From Treponema sp. (GTDB lineage Bacteria > Spirochaetota > Spirochaetia > Treponematales > Treponemataceae): 37,367 nt of DNA. The translations under genes were made by a program, and so were the position numbers. Location: positions 1-37,367 of the forward strand of contig JAAVAO010000032.1 in the NCBI GenBank assembly GCA_014803985.1, given 5' to 3'. Below, piece after piece: positions 26,282-34,607 of the stretch; the stretch's first letter is position 1, and each line of letters opens with the position of its first letter. The notes beneath the pieces are model-generated. The model was not told the origin of the DNA. It did not search any database and worked only from the letters and a program-made list of their open reading frames with translations.

Positions 26282-28090
26282 TTAATCCCACAGTTTTAAA
26301 CTTGTTGCAATTTTTTGTAATTCATTATCATGTAAAGTAGAATTTAGATCGCAATTTATAGAAATTATCTTCTCATTTTCTACAAATGAAAGTTCCCGCA
26401 CACCTTCCTCCTGTAAAAAACCATCCGCCGTGCCATTTATTGTTCGAGAGCGAGATTCCCCAGCGGAAGTTTTATTTTGCTCGTCTTTAAACGATACATA
26501 GGCATCAGAAGCATTATATTCATCACCAAAATCAAAAATACTCACTTCAACATTCTTGCCGCCGTAATTGAAAGCAACACTCGCATTATACAAATCCAAC
26601 ATTTTCATAGACCACTCAACAAAACCTCGCTCTTCCACATAGCCCATTCCAATCTTTTCTATGTCATAGCACAAGAAGTCACACGATGTATCTTCAGGGA
26701 GAATACCAAAACTGTTTTGTATTTGCGGATAAGCACTGAAAAGACTTTCGGAATTATAGTTTTCCATGAATGCTGTCAAATCATCTGTTGTAAAATTTTC
26801 CAGTTTTATTTTAAGAAAGCATCTTTTATCCTCTGTAGAGGCCGTTAAAACATAGTTTCCGCCATCTTTTGAAATCACAGACTTTACAGTTCCACATCTT
26901 AACAAAAAATCCTTTTTTTCATCAGCAGCATCAGAGCCATCGCTTTCAGGCAACTCAAACACAGAAGCCTCTGACACAGCGACAAATACTTCTACAGATT
27001 TATTTGCATTATCTTGGTAGGTTGCAAAAGCACAGGCATCCACAGACTTGGAAATTTCATCTCCTACAGTAGAAACAAAAACCTGCCCATCTTTCGCATC
27101 GGAATTCTTCCGTACATTTGCAATGCACTTAACAAAGGAATCAGAGCCGCCAGATGCGTTTCCTCCAACAGCAGGAATTAATGATGTTTTATCAAAATCA
27201 CCGAATGTCTTCCTAATGTGATCAACATCAAAAATTTTCATAGTTTCTAAACTAAAATTTTTATTGGCAGGAAAGCGGTCAAGGCAAATCTTTACGCTTT
27301 TAGATACACATTGCGACAAAGCATCGATTTCTTCGTCAAACACCTTGTTTTGATCTAGAGTGATTTCACTCGGTTTCTGTGAATTTTCAGCAGGTTTTTC
27401 AGGCACAACAGGTGCTTCAACGACAACTGTTTCATTGGAATTGGATTCGGAACTGTTCTCGCTAGAATCTACAACCGATTCATCAACAGCAACAGGATTC
27501 AATGCAACAGATTCTGCAACTGGACTAACACTTGTCTGTTCCTCCTCCTGCACAGGGGCATTTGTCTGTGGTGAAACGGCATCGTCATTCTTCACAAGCA
27601 CTTCTTTTTCTTCAGGCAGAACAATCGCCTTTTGCGGTGCATTTTCCGCAGCCGGAACACTCGTATTTTTTTGAACACGCTCTTCCGTCTTTGGCACTGA
27701 AATATTCTTTTTTTGTTCAACTACTTTCTGAGAGGAGGCAACGGGAGATTTTGGATTGGAAAGTTTTGCAGAATGAACAGGAGCTTGACAAATCCATGCG
27801 CCAGTAATATTCTTTCGCCGCGCAAAATCGCTCCTTGAAAATTCATCGCGTTTATCCCTTGCATCGGCTTGCGATTTAGATGGCTCTCCAATCATAACGC
27901 GATACAGTTGACCCCCCGTCTTTGAAGTGGCAGGCTCGATAAAAGACTGAAAGCCTTCCATCTCCAATTCATTACATAAATTCACCGCATTTTTCTTAAC
28001 GAAAAACGAGCCTATGCAAACATACCAATCTTCTGCAAATACTACTGAAAACAGCACAAATAAAAACAATGCACAAAAATTCTTCTTCAT
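26282..28090 (-). CDS. Exported SPOR-domain protein with low-complexity linker
   Basis: A 602-residue exported protein. A signal peptide (residues 1-19, cleavage near VFA-ED) is followed at once by a SPOR-like domain (WYVCIGSFFVKKNAVNLC, then LYRVMIGEPS), which binds denuded septal peptidoglycan in other bacteria. Residues about 110-245 are a linker rich in Val, Pro, Glu and Ser. The C-terminal 340 residues form a domain I cannot name with confidence, possibly DUF6599-like, with a repeated pattern of Asp- and Ser-rich strands. An N-terminal rather than C-terminal SPOR domain is less common. GGAGG lies 10 nt before the ATG. Confidence 0.75.
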   Translation of the reverse strand: MKKNFCALFLFVLFSVVFAEDWYVCIGSFFVKKNAVNLCNELEMEGFQSFIEPATSKTGGQLYRVMIGEPSKSQADARDKRDEFSRSDFARRKNITGAWICQAPVHSAKLSNPKSPVASSQKVVEQKKNISVPKTEERVQKNTSVPAAENAPQKAIVLPEEKEVLVKNDDAVSPQTNAPVQEEEQTSVSPVAESVALNPVAVDESVVDSSENSSESNSNETVVVEAPVVPEKPAENSQKPSEITLDQNKVFDEEIDALSQCVSKSVKICLDRFPANKNFSLETMKIFDVDHIRKTFGDFDKTSLIPAVGGNASGGSDSFVKCIANVRKNSDAKDGQVFVSTVGDEISKSVDACAFATYQDNANKSVEVFVAVSEASVFELPESDGSDAADEKKDFLLRCGTVKSVISKDGGNYVLTASTEDKRCFLKIKLENFTTDDLTAFMENYNSESLFSAYPQIQNSFGILPEDTSCDFLCYDIEKIGMGYVEERGFVEWSMKMLDLYNASVAFNYGGKNVEVSIFDFGDEYNASDAYVSFKDEQNKTSAGESRSRTINGTADGFLQEEGVRELSFVENEKIISINCDLNSTLHDNELQKIATSLKLWD

Positions 28091-28196
28091 ACACCTATAT
28101 CCTCCAGTCGCTTTTTAATGAAATGCAACAAAACGAGTGCATAGTGCAAAGCGTCAAGTGAAAACAGCAGTAATATGCATTTATGCAAATCGTGCA

Positions 28197-29546
28197 TTAC
28201 AATTCTGAATCGACTTTAATCACAACCCTTTCAAGTATATCCAAGCCCGTCTTCAAGTCGTCATCACTTATATTCAACGCACAAAGGCAACGCATCACAG
28301 AACCACAACGGCCGCCCTTTTCCATGATCAAATGATTCTCAAAACACAACCGTTGGACTTTTGCAGCAATTTCACCTGAATGAGGGAGAGAACCAAGCAA
28401 ATCAGGATTCCCCTTTGGATTTACAAATTCAATTCCCATCATAAGCCCTTTGCCACGAACATCACCTATAATCCGAACACGGTTTTTCAAATCGGTCATT
28501 CGTTTTCTCGCATAATCGCCTTTTCTGCGAACATCTGCCAAAAAATCAGGTTGACTCACGCGCTTCAAAAGAATTGTTCCCGCTTTCATAGCAAGTTGAT
28601 TTCCGCGGAATGTTCCCGCATGCGCTCCAGGCTCCCACTTATCAAGTGATTTATCATACACAACGATTGAGAGCGGCAGAGACCCACCGATTGCTTTTGA
28701 AATCAAAATAACATCAGGTATTATATCGGCATATTCAAACGCAAAAAGTAGTCCGCTTCGTCCCATTCCGCACTGAATTTCATCAACAATCAGAGGAATT
28801 TTGAGTTCTTTTGTCACTCGACGCACCGTTTTCAAAAACGCAATGGGAGCAGGAATCACTCCTCCCTCCCCTTGAATCGGTTCAAGAATAACTGCTGCAG
28901 GAAGAGGAATGCCCCCTTCAGGATCTTTTAATGCACGTTCAAAAAAATTACAAGCCGCATCAACGCCAGCCTCTCCCCCTAATCCAAACGGACATCTATA
29001 TGAATTGGGAAACGGAAAAAAATGAACTTCAGGCGTCAATCCCAAAATTTTTGATTTCGCACCAAGATTTCCAGTACATGAAAGAGGTCCTTGCCCCATT
29101 CCGTGATAACCGCCCTGAAACGCAATAATGCTAGCACGTCCTGTAGCAGTTTTGCACAGTTTTATCGCCGCATCACACGCATCAGAGCCGCTCGGTGAAC
29201 AAAATTGAATACGTGCATTTTCCGCCATTTCCTTTGGAAGAGAATGTAAAACGGTATGAACAAATTCGTCCTTAACGGGTGTTGTCAAGTCAAGCGTATG
29301 AAGAGGTGCATTTGAAGAAATCAAATCTATCATAGACTGATTGACTTCCGCATCATTATGACCAAGGGCAAGAGTTCCTGCCCCACACAAAAAGTCCAGA
29401 TATGTATTTCCCTCTACATCCTCTACCCAAGAGCCACTGGCTTTTGTCAATGCAAAAGGAAATTTCCTCGGATAACTACGTGCATTCGACTCTGTAGCAT
29501 CCTGTCTGGTAATGTAATACTGATTGGTGCCCTTTTTCTCAAGCAT
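28197..29546 (-). CDS. dat: Diaminobutyrate-2-oxoglutarate aminotransferase
   Basis: A 449-residue class III PLP aminotransferase predicted to make L-2,4-diaminobutyrate from aspartate semialdehyde and glutamate. The blocks SYPRKFPFALTKASG, GAGTLALGHN and YRCPFGLGGEAG match the Acinetobacter/Haemophilus Dat type as I recall it. The PLP lysine is Lys284 in LISKAIGG, preceded by VDEIQCGMGRSG. Its partner decarboxylase is at 6939-8426. No ectA or ectC is nearby, which argues against ectoine synthesis. GGAGA lies about 7 nt upstream of the ATG. It lies between purB and the SPOR gene on the same strand. Confidence 0.9.
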   Translation of the reverse strand: MLEKKGTNQYYITRQDATESNARSYPRKFPFALTKASGSWVEDVEGNTYLDFLCGAGTLALGHNDAEVNQSMIDLISSNAPLHTLDLTTPVKDEFVHTVLHSLPKEMAENARIQFCSPSGSDACDAAIKLCKTATGRASIIAFQGGYHGMGQGPLSCTGNLGAKSKILGLTPEVHFFPFPNSYRCPFGLGGEAGVDAACNFFERALKDPEGGIPLPAAVILEPIQGEGGVIPAPIAFLKTVRRVTKELKIPLIVDEIQCGMGRSGLLFAFEYADIIPDVILISKAIGGSLPLSIVVYDKSLDKWEPGAHAGTFRGNQLAMKAGTILLKRVSQPDFLADVRRKGDYARKRMTDLKNRVRIIGDVRGKGLMMGIEFVNPKGNPDLLGSLPHSGEIAAKVQRLCFENHLIMEKGGRCGSVMRCLCALNISDDDLKTGLDILERVVIKVDSEL

Positions 29547-29582
29547 CGACTTTCTCCATTACAACTAGGCATTTTCACATTT

Positions 29583-31019
29583 TCAATTATGAAAATGCTC
29601 ATTCATCAATTTTTCGTATTTTTCCGCAATTCTTTTTGATTTAACTGCGGCAAGACCACAATAGTTCGCAGGATGCTCAAAGAATAAGGCTGGATTTTCA
29701 ACGCCTAATTTTTCAAGTTGTGCGGTGATTGTTTCATACACATCGGAATGCGTCTTCAAAACCTCAAAGAATGTTTTTCCGCTTTCCTCCGCCTCAAGCG
29801 TAATTTTCCGAATAATTTCGTGTCCATCATTAACGCCCGCCTCTCCAAGCAAAATGTATGCAGGTTCTGCCAAAACACCACCTTTCACCTTGCCACCTGC
29901 ATTCTCCAAATTGTGCGCCATAGTTTCTTTGTCCGCCTGCAAACCAGAAACAACGGAATTCATACGAGAAATAGCCATAGTAAAACCTGAAACATAATCA
30001 GCAATAAAACGCTGGCTCGCACTGTTTGTCAAATCCCGTTGATGCTCGGAAATTTGATCCATATAAAATGTAATCACACGTGGACACATCGCTTTCCAAA
30101 GAGACTTAACATGCTCTGAATTCCACGGATTGCGTTTTTGTGGCATTGTAGAAGAGCCAACTTGCGTTGATGCAAAATATTCAAACACCTCGCCAATTTC
30201 ACTTCTCTGCAAATTGCGCAAATCATCTGCAAGGTTTGCTATAATTCCAAACGCAACATTCATTTCCAAAAGAAGGCGAAGCAAATATTCCGGCTCAACC
30301 AACTGGTTTGCATATTCACTCGGACTGAGATTCAAATAATCAAGATAGATTTTTTCAAGTTCCTCTGGCTCTTTCACAATCATTGAAGGACCATTATAAC
30401 TTCCAACAGGTCCCGCCAATTTTCCCACAAGGTGGTTTGAAAGCCTTTCAATTTCTAAAATTGATTTTCCAAGTCGAGAAACAAATTCCGCAATGCTCCA
30501 GCCAAATGTAATTGGAACAGCGTGCTGCCCGTGCGTGCGTCCAACCTGCGGAACAGCAAAATCACGGGATACAATTTTACAAAGATTTAACTCCAGTTTT
30601 TTCAACTCGGGAAGAACAACATTTTTTGTAACATCGCGCATACGACAACTCAACGCCGTATCCAAAATATCAACAGAAGTCGCTCCAAGATGAATAAAAG
30701 GTCCAATCTCCGAAGAAGCATGCTTTTTCATCACATTAACCAATGCACGGATATTGTGTTTGGTCAATTCTTCCTCCGCATAAACTTCTTCGGGATCAAT
30801 TTCCTCTGCGATTTTATCAAGACTTTTTGCAATTTCGTCATTCAGCTTGCCACGAAGCGTTAAGTGCGCCTTAACAAGAGCAACTTCACACCTCGCGCAA
30901 GAACGAACACTTGCCGCCTCTGAAATATATGTAGACAATTCGTCAAAAACAACTGCTTCAGACTTAGAATACCTATGATCTATACAAGAAAGATTCTCAA
31001 AAATATTGCGTGTTTCCAT
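29583..31019 (-). CDS. purB: Adenylosuccinate lyase
   Basis: Acts twice in purine synthesis, releasing fumarate from SAICAR and adenylosuccinate. The fumarase-superfamily signature GSSTMPQKRNP is intact, as are TSVDILDTALS and RTHGQHAVPIT with the catalytic His. The 478-residue form from ATG 31019 (METRNIFENLSCIDHRYS) is chosen over a start 36 nt upstream because the upstream region holds a near-consensus promoter. That promoter places transcription initiation at the ATG, so the mRNA is predicted to be leaderless. Confidence 0.96.
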   Translation of the reverse strand: METRNIFENLSCIDHRYSKSEAVVFDELSTYISEAASVRSCARCEVALVKAHLTLRGKLNDEIAKSLDKIAEEIDPEEVYAEEELTKHNIRALVNVMKKHASSEIGPFIHLGATSVDILDTALSCRMRDVTKNVVLPELKKLELNLCKIVSRDFAVPQVGRTHGQHAVPITFGWSIAEFVSRLGKSILEIERLSNHLVGKLAGPVGSYNGPSMIVKEPEELEKIYLDYLNLSPSEYANQLVEPEYLLRLLLEMNVAFGIIANLADDLRNLQRSEIGEVFEYFASTQVGSSTMPQKRNPWNSEHVKSLWKAMCPRVITFYMDQISEHQRDLTNSASQRFIADYVSGFTMAISRMNSVVSGLQADKETMAHNLENAGGKVKGGVLAEPAYILLGEAGVNDGHEIIRKITLEAEESGKTFFEVLKTHSDVYETITAQLEKLGVENPALFFEHPANYCGLAAVKSKRIAEKYEKLMNEHFHN

Positions 31020-31026
31020 AAGTCCA

Positions 31027-31055
31027 ATTATATGCAAAAACAGACTTTTTTTCAA
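31027..31055 (-). promoter_or_regulatory. Promoter of purB, predicted leaderless
   Basis: On the minus strand TTGAAA (31055-31050) and TATAAT (31032-31027) are separated by 17 nt. Only 7 nt separate the -10 box from the ATG at 31019, and there is no ribosome binding site. Confidence 0.75.
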
Positions 31056-31062
31056 TCACAAT

Positions 31063-32310
31063 CTAGTCCAAACTAGTCATATCTGTAATTTCTTTTTCGT
31101 AGTCAACGCCGTCAATATCAAATCCATTTGTCGCAAGGAAGTCATGTTTATAGCCATCAAGATCACACAGTTCAGCAATAGTATCATTGTTCACTTTTGC
31201 CATAATCTCATTCACTTCAGCCTGCACATCATCTTTCATTTCAAAGTCATCAACGCGGATTCGATTTTCACTGTCAACAGGAACTTCTCCCGCCCCGTTA
31301 TGTTCTCCTGTGTAAAGCCGTTCTGCAAAAAGACGCTCCATCTGTTCAATACAACCTTCATGCGTTCCCTTTTCTTTCATCACTTTAAACAAAACAGAAA
31401 GATACAGCGAAATAATTGGTATAACTGCACTTGAACGAGTAACAAGCCCCTTATTCACGCTCACATACGCCGAACCACCTATCGTTTTTAACTCATTGTT
31501 CAAATCGTGGGCAGCCGCCTCCAAGTCTTTCTTTGCCTGACCAATTGTTCCATCTCTGTAAATTGCATGGCTCAAAGAAGGGCCAATATAAGAATACGCA
31601 ACTGTCCTGCAGCCTTCAGCAAGCACTCCCGCCTCTTTTAACTGACCTATCCAAAGACGCCAGTCATCTCCACCCATAACCTTTACCGTATTTTCAATTT
31701 CTTCCTCTGTCGCTGGCTCTGCGCTAGACTCCTTCAAGGAATTTGTCAAAATATCAATTCCAAGTCCCGCATACGTCTTTCCGATCGGTTTTATTACAGA
31801 CTTATACAAAATATGCTGTCCCGTTGCCTCATCTATTTTCTCAGGATCAGAGCGAACAGGACTTGCAAGAGAATACACGATTAAATCAATTTTTTTACCA
31901 AGTGCATTTACTTCATCTATAATCATTTTACGAGTTTCATTGCTAAACGCATCAGCACTGAAAGTCTTTGAAACCAGCCCTGCTTTTTCTGCGGCACGAT
32001 CAAAGGCAGCATTATTATACCAGCCAGGAGTTCCACCCTTCGTTTCAGTAGGAGCTTTTTCAAACGAAACGCCTATCGTATCCGCACCATACTCAAAGGC
32101 GGCAGAAATACGACTTGCAAGACCATAGCCCGTAGAACATCCCAAAACCAGCACCAGTTTAGGTCCAAGACCGCCTTCTTTTACGCTTTTAATTCCACGC
32201 TCAGTTTTCTTTGCCAAAACATACTCAATTTGTCGCTCTGTTTCCTTTGCACATCCAACAGGATGAGAATTCAAACACATATTACTGCGAATCATCGGTT
32301 TAATAATCAT
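31063..32310 (-). CDS. fabV: Trans-2-enoyl-CoA/ACP reductase (FabV/TER family)
   Basis: NADH-dependent reductase of the TER/FabV family. The 415-residue protein starts MIIKPMIRSNMCLNSHPVGC, close to the Treponema denticola TER as I remember it. The Rossmann motif LVLGCSTGYGLASR and the family Y-x8-K catalytic pair (Tyr251 and Lys260) are intact. TER enzymes reduce crotonyl-CoA in butyrate formation; FabV homologues serve as enoyl-ACP reductase. Placement 30 nt after fabF favours fatty-acid synthesis here. GGAGG precedes the ATG at 32310, which rules out the slightly longer frame. Confidence 0.95.
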   Translation of the reverse strand: MIIKPMIRSNMCLNSHPVGCAKETERQIEYVLAKKTERGIKSVKEGGLGPKLVLVLGCSTGYGLASRISAAFEYGADTIGVSFEKAPTETKGGTPGWYNNAAFDRAAEKAGLVSKTFSADAFSNETRKMIIDEVNALGKKIDLIVYSLASPVRSDPEKIDEATGQHILYKSVIKPIGKTYAGLGIDILTNSLKESSAEPATEEEIENTVKVMGGDDWRLWIGQLKEAGVLAEGCRTVAYSYIGPSLSHAIYRDGTIGQAKKDLEAAAHDLNNELKTIGGSAYVSVNKGLVTRSSAVIPIISLYLSVLFKVMKEKGTHEGCIEQMERLFAERLYTGEHNGAGEVPVDSENRIRVDDFEMKDDVQAEVNEIMAKVNNDTIAELCDLDGYKHDFLATNGFDIDGVDYEKEITDMTSLD

Positions 32311-32340
32311 TTTTTCCTCCAAACTTTATTTATACAAACT

Positions 32341-33600
32341 TTAATCTTTATATTTTTTTAAAATAATACAAGCATTATGCCCCCCAAAACCCAAAGAGCA
32401 ACTTGCAGCCGCATTTATGTTGCATTTAACTCCCACATTAGGTGTATAATCAAGGTCACAACCATTTTCAACATCGGGATTGTCAAGATTTATTGTCGGC
32501 GGCACAAAACCTTCCTCTATCGCCTTAACACAAAACAACGCCTCAATTGCCCCTGCCGCTCCAACCAAGTGACCTGTTTCACTCTTTGTTGATGAAATGT
32601 GAAGTTTACTTGCATACTCTCCAAACACAGCCTTTACCATTGCAGACTCCGCCGAATCATTTGCAGCCGTTGAAGTTCCATGTGCATTGTAATATTGAAT
32701 TTCATCAACCCCCATATTAGCATCTTGAAACGCCTTCTTCATTGCAAGCGCACCACCAGAACCATCCTTCAATGGAGCAGTTATATGATACGCATCACTT
32801 GAAGAGGCAAAACCTGCCACTTCAGCATATATTTTCGCGCCACGTTTTTTTGCATGTTCTAACTCTTCTAAAATCAAAACAGCAGATCCCTCGCCCATAA
32901 CAAAACCACTTCTATTCTTGTCAAACGGACGACTTGCCTTTTCTGGTGCGTCATTAAAATTCGGAGTTAATGCTTGCAAAACAGAATAGCATCCTATGTT
33001 AAAGCCAGTTATATTGGCATCAGTTCCACCAGAAATGCACATATCAAACCGTCCAAGCCGAATCATATCAAACGCAAGTCCAATAGCGTCAGTTCCAGAA
33101 GCACAAGCAGTTGAAATAGTGTACGAAGGTCCCTGCAAGTTATAATACAAACTCACATTTGCCGCCGCCTCGTTATTCAATGAGAGCGGAGAAGTGAGCG
33201 GTGGAAGTCTATTTACGCCCGCATGCGGATCAAAATACTTTTTATAACCCGCTTCAACTCCATCGCTCAAACCAATTCCAACGCCCGCAATAATTCCACA
33301 ACTCTCATTTTTAAGCGTTTCCTGATTAAATCCCGAATCTAAAACAGCCTCTATGCTTGCTCCAAGCAAAAATTTCTGAAACCGTGCCATCTTACGAGCC
33401 ATTTTATGGTCAACTGCATACGAATCAAGCGAGAAATTCCGAACTTCAGCAGCAATTTGAACAGAATAATCCGTTGCATCAAACAAAGTAATTTTTCCAA
33501 TGCCACACTTTCCGTTTTTCACAGACTGCCAAGATTCACTAGCACTGTTTCCAACTGGACTAATAGCCCCAAGTCCTGTAATGACAACCCGTCGATTCAT
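32341..33600 (-). CDS. fabF: 3-oxoacyl-ACP synthase II
   Basis: Condensing enzyme that elongates acyl-ACP with malonyl-ACP. The 419-residue protein begins RRVVITGLGAISPVG. Its catalytic triad is visible as Cys166 in TACASGTD, the His of NAHGTSTAAND, and the His of KSETGHLVGAAGA, with the C-terminal GFGGHNA loop. The ATG at 33600 is chosen because GAGGGG lies 6 nt upstream. It heads a fabF-fabV unit and has its own near-consensus promoter with an overlapping palindrome about 95 nt upstream. Confidence 0.96.
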   Translation of the reverse strand: MNRRVVITGLGAISPVGNSASESWQSVKNGKCGIGKITLFDATDYSVQIAAEVRNFSLDSYAVDHKMARKMARFQKFLLGASIEAVLDSGFNQETLKNESCGIIAGVGIGLSDGVEAGYKKYFDPHAGVNRLPPLTSPLSLNNEAAANVSLYYNLQGPSYTISTACASGTDAIGLAFDMIRLGRFDMCISGGTDANITGFNIGCYSVLQALTPNFNDAPEKASRPFDKNRSGFVMGEGSAVLILEELEHAKKRGAKIYAEVAGFASSSDAYHITAPLKDGSGGALAMKKAFQDANMGVDEIQYYNAHGTSTAANDSAESAMVKAVFGEYASKLHISSTKSETGHLVGAAGAIEALFCVKAIEEGFVPPTINLDNPDVENGCDLDYTPNVGVKCNINAAASCSLGFGGHNACIILKKYKD

Positions 33601-33694
33601 ATACATCCCCTCTATTTTCCCAGCCAATTTTGAGCGCAGCAATCAAAACGCAGCCCCTCATTCAGCAAAATCTCATAAACCCCAAGAATAAAGA

Positions 33695-33731
33695 CATATA
33701 TAATTATATATGAACTTATCTTATTTTTCAA
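33695..33731 (-). promoter_or_regulatory. fabF promoter with overlapping 18-bp palindrome
   Basis: On the minus strand TTGAAA (33731-33726) and TATAAT (33708-33703) are separated by 17 nt. The -10 box lies inside CATATATAATTATATATG (33695-33712), a perfect palindrome, so a bound repressor would block RNA polymerase directly. Confidence 0.7.
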
Positions 33732-33740
33732 TAAAAGAGT

Positions 33741-33770
33741 TTTACCCACCTTTCCTCTATGTGATACAAT
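33741..33770 (+). promoter_or_regulatory. Residual promoter of the fliL-like pseudogene
   Basis: TTTACC and TACAAT with an 18-nt spacer, about 30 nt upstream of the pseudogene start. It is divergent from the fabF promoter and only 10 nt from its -35 box. Confidence 0.45.
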
Positions 33771-33800
33771 AAAACATCAATTTTATTTAGGAAACAAACT

Positions 33801-34263
33801 ATGAAAAAGATTTACAAAGGAATAACAGTTTTAGCCATTATAGTTGGGCTTTTTTGTATGTCTTCGTGCGCAAGCGTTGCAAACAAAGGCGGACAGCCTC
33901 AGGTTGTTGTTCCTATAAGTGATGAATACACTGTTCAGCGAGAAATTCTTGACTAGTACACATCTCTCGGTGCAATCCGCACAAAAAGCAGCGATAAAGT
34001 TCCTGCGAGTGTTGTTGTTGATATTGCTTTGGGATATAAAAAAGGACGACAAGGCAACTTTCAAGGAAATTACGCAGAGAAATATTGAACTGAAGGATTT
34101 TCTACGCCGATACTTTACGAAAAAGACGGCGGCACAACTTCGCCCTCAAAATGAAAACAACCTGAAGAGCGAGTTGAAAAATGCAATTAATAATAAGATT
34201 TTAAGTTCGTCAAAAATAGAGGATATATCGTTCTTGCAGCTTGATGTGGTTGAGCAGCAATAA
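33801..34263 (+). pseudogene. fliL: fliL-like flagellar protein gene with two lesions
   Basis: A FliL-like frame begins at ATG 33801 (AGGA upstream) with a hydrophobic N-terminus and a lipobox-like FCMSSC. It reads PISDEY and on to ILD, then TAG at 33954-33956, where flagellar FliL proteins usually have Trp before YTSLG (TGG to TAG is one change). It resumes YTSLGAIRTKSSDK, VPASVVVDIALGYKK. Near 34041-34045 one extra base shifts the frame; the rest, DDKATFKEITQRNIELKDFL to LQLDVVEQQ, lies in the +1 frame. FliL sits in the inner membrane and modulates the motor. Two independent lesions make it a pseudogene. Confidence 0.82.
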
Positions 34264-34289
34264 TTGCATTATAAGGCGGATGTTACAAA

Positions 34290-34352
34290 AATGAAGCTCT
34301 GGCACGAAATGAGATTGATCAACTTCTGACTATGATTAGTTCCTGCAAGTAA
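34290..34352 (+). pseudogene. Possible fliM N-terminal remnant
   Basis: Twenty codons read NEALARNEIDQLLTMISSCK before TAA. This resembles the conserved N-terminus of the flagellar switch protein FliM (E-x-L-S-Q-x-EIDQLLTAI), which binds CheY-P. FliM normally follows FliL, as here. An ATG at 34291 is out of frame with it, as if two bases were lost after the start. Nothing of the rest of fliM follows. The match is short, so the call is tentative. Confidence 0.55.
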
Positions 34353-34559
34353 AAAACAGATGAGTTTAAACTATGCCTTCATAATCATCTCCCCTGTTAA
34401 AATAGTGTGTTTTTTATCCTAACAATGGTTTTAACTTTCAGAAGGTTCCATTTATTTCTTGAAATATACATAAGACAGCTTGCGCTACAATGCGTATCAA
34501 AGCTAAGAATTATGTTTTCTCATGTGTAAACTCTGTTTGCACTACAAAACGTATTAAAT
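34353..34559. other. Non-coding region after the fliL/fliM remnant
   Basis: About 200 bp with no gene visible. It carries a 22-bp imperfect direct repeat (34480-34501 and 34537-34558, 18 of 22 identical, cores CTACAA and CGTAT) just before the terminator. Confidence 0.5.
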
Positions 34560-34592
34560 AAAAAACGCTCCCCGAATAGTGGAGCGTTTTTT
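34560..34592. terminator. Bidirectional intrinsic terminator
   Basis: AAAAAACGCTCC (34560-34571) pairs perfectly with GGAGCGTTTTTT (34581-34592) around a 9-nt loop. It has a T-run in both directions and serves the lipoprotein gene on the minus strand. Confidence 0.92.
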
Positions 34593-34607
34593 GTTTGACT
34601 TGAATTA

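Noticed and set aside
28197..29546. Ectoine synthesis (EctB) for the aminotransferase
   Set aside because: No ectA or ectC nearby, and the sequence blocks and the decarboxylase in the same window fit the diaminopropane-type Dat better.
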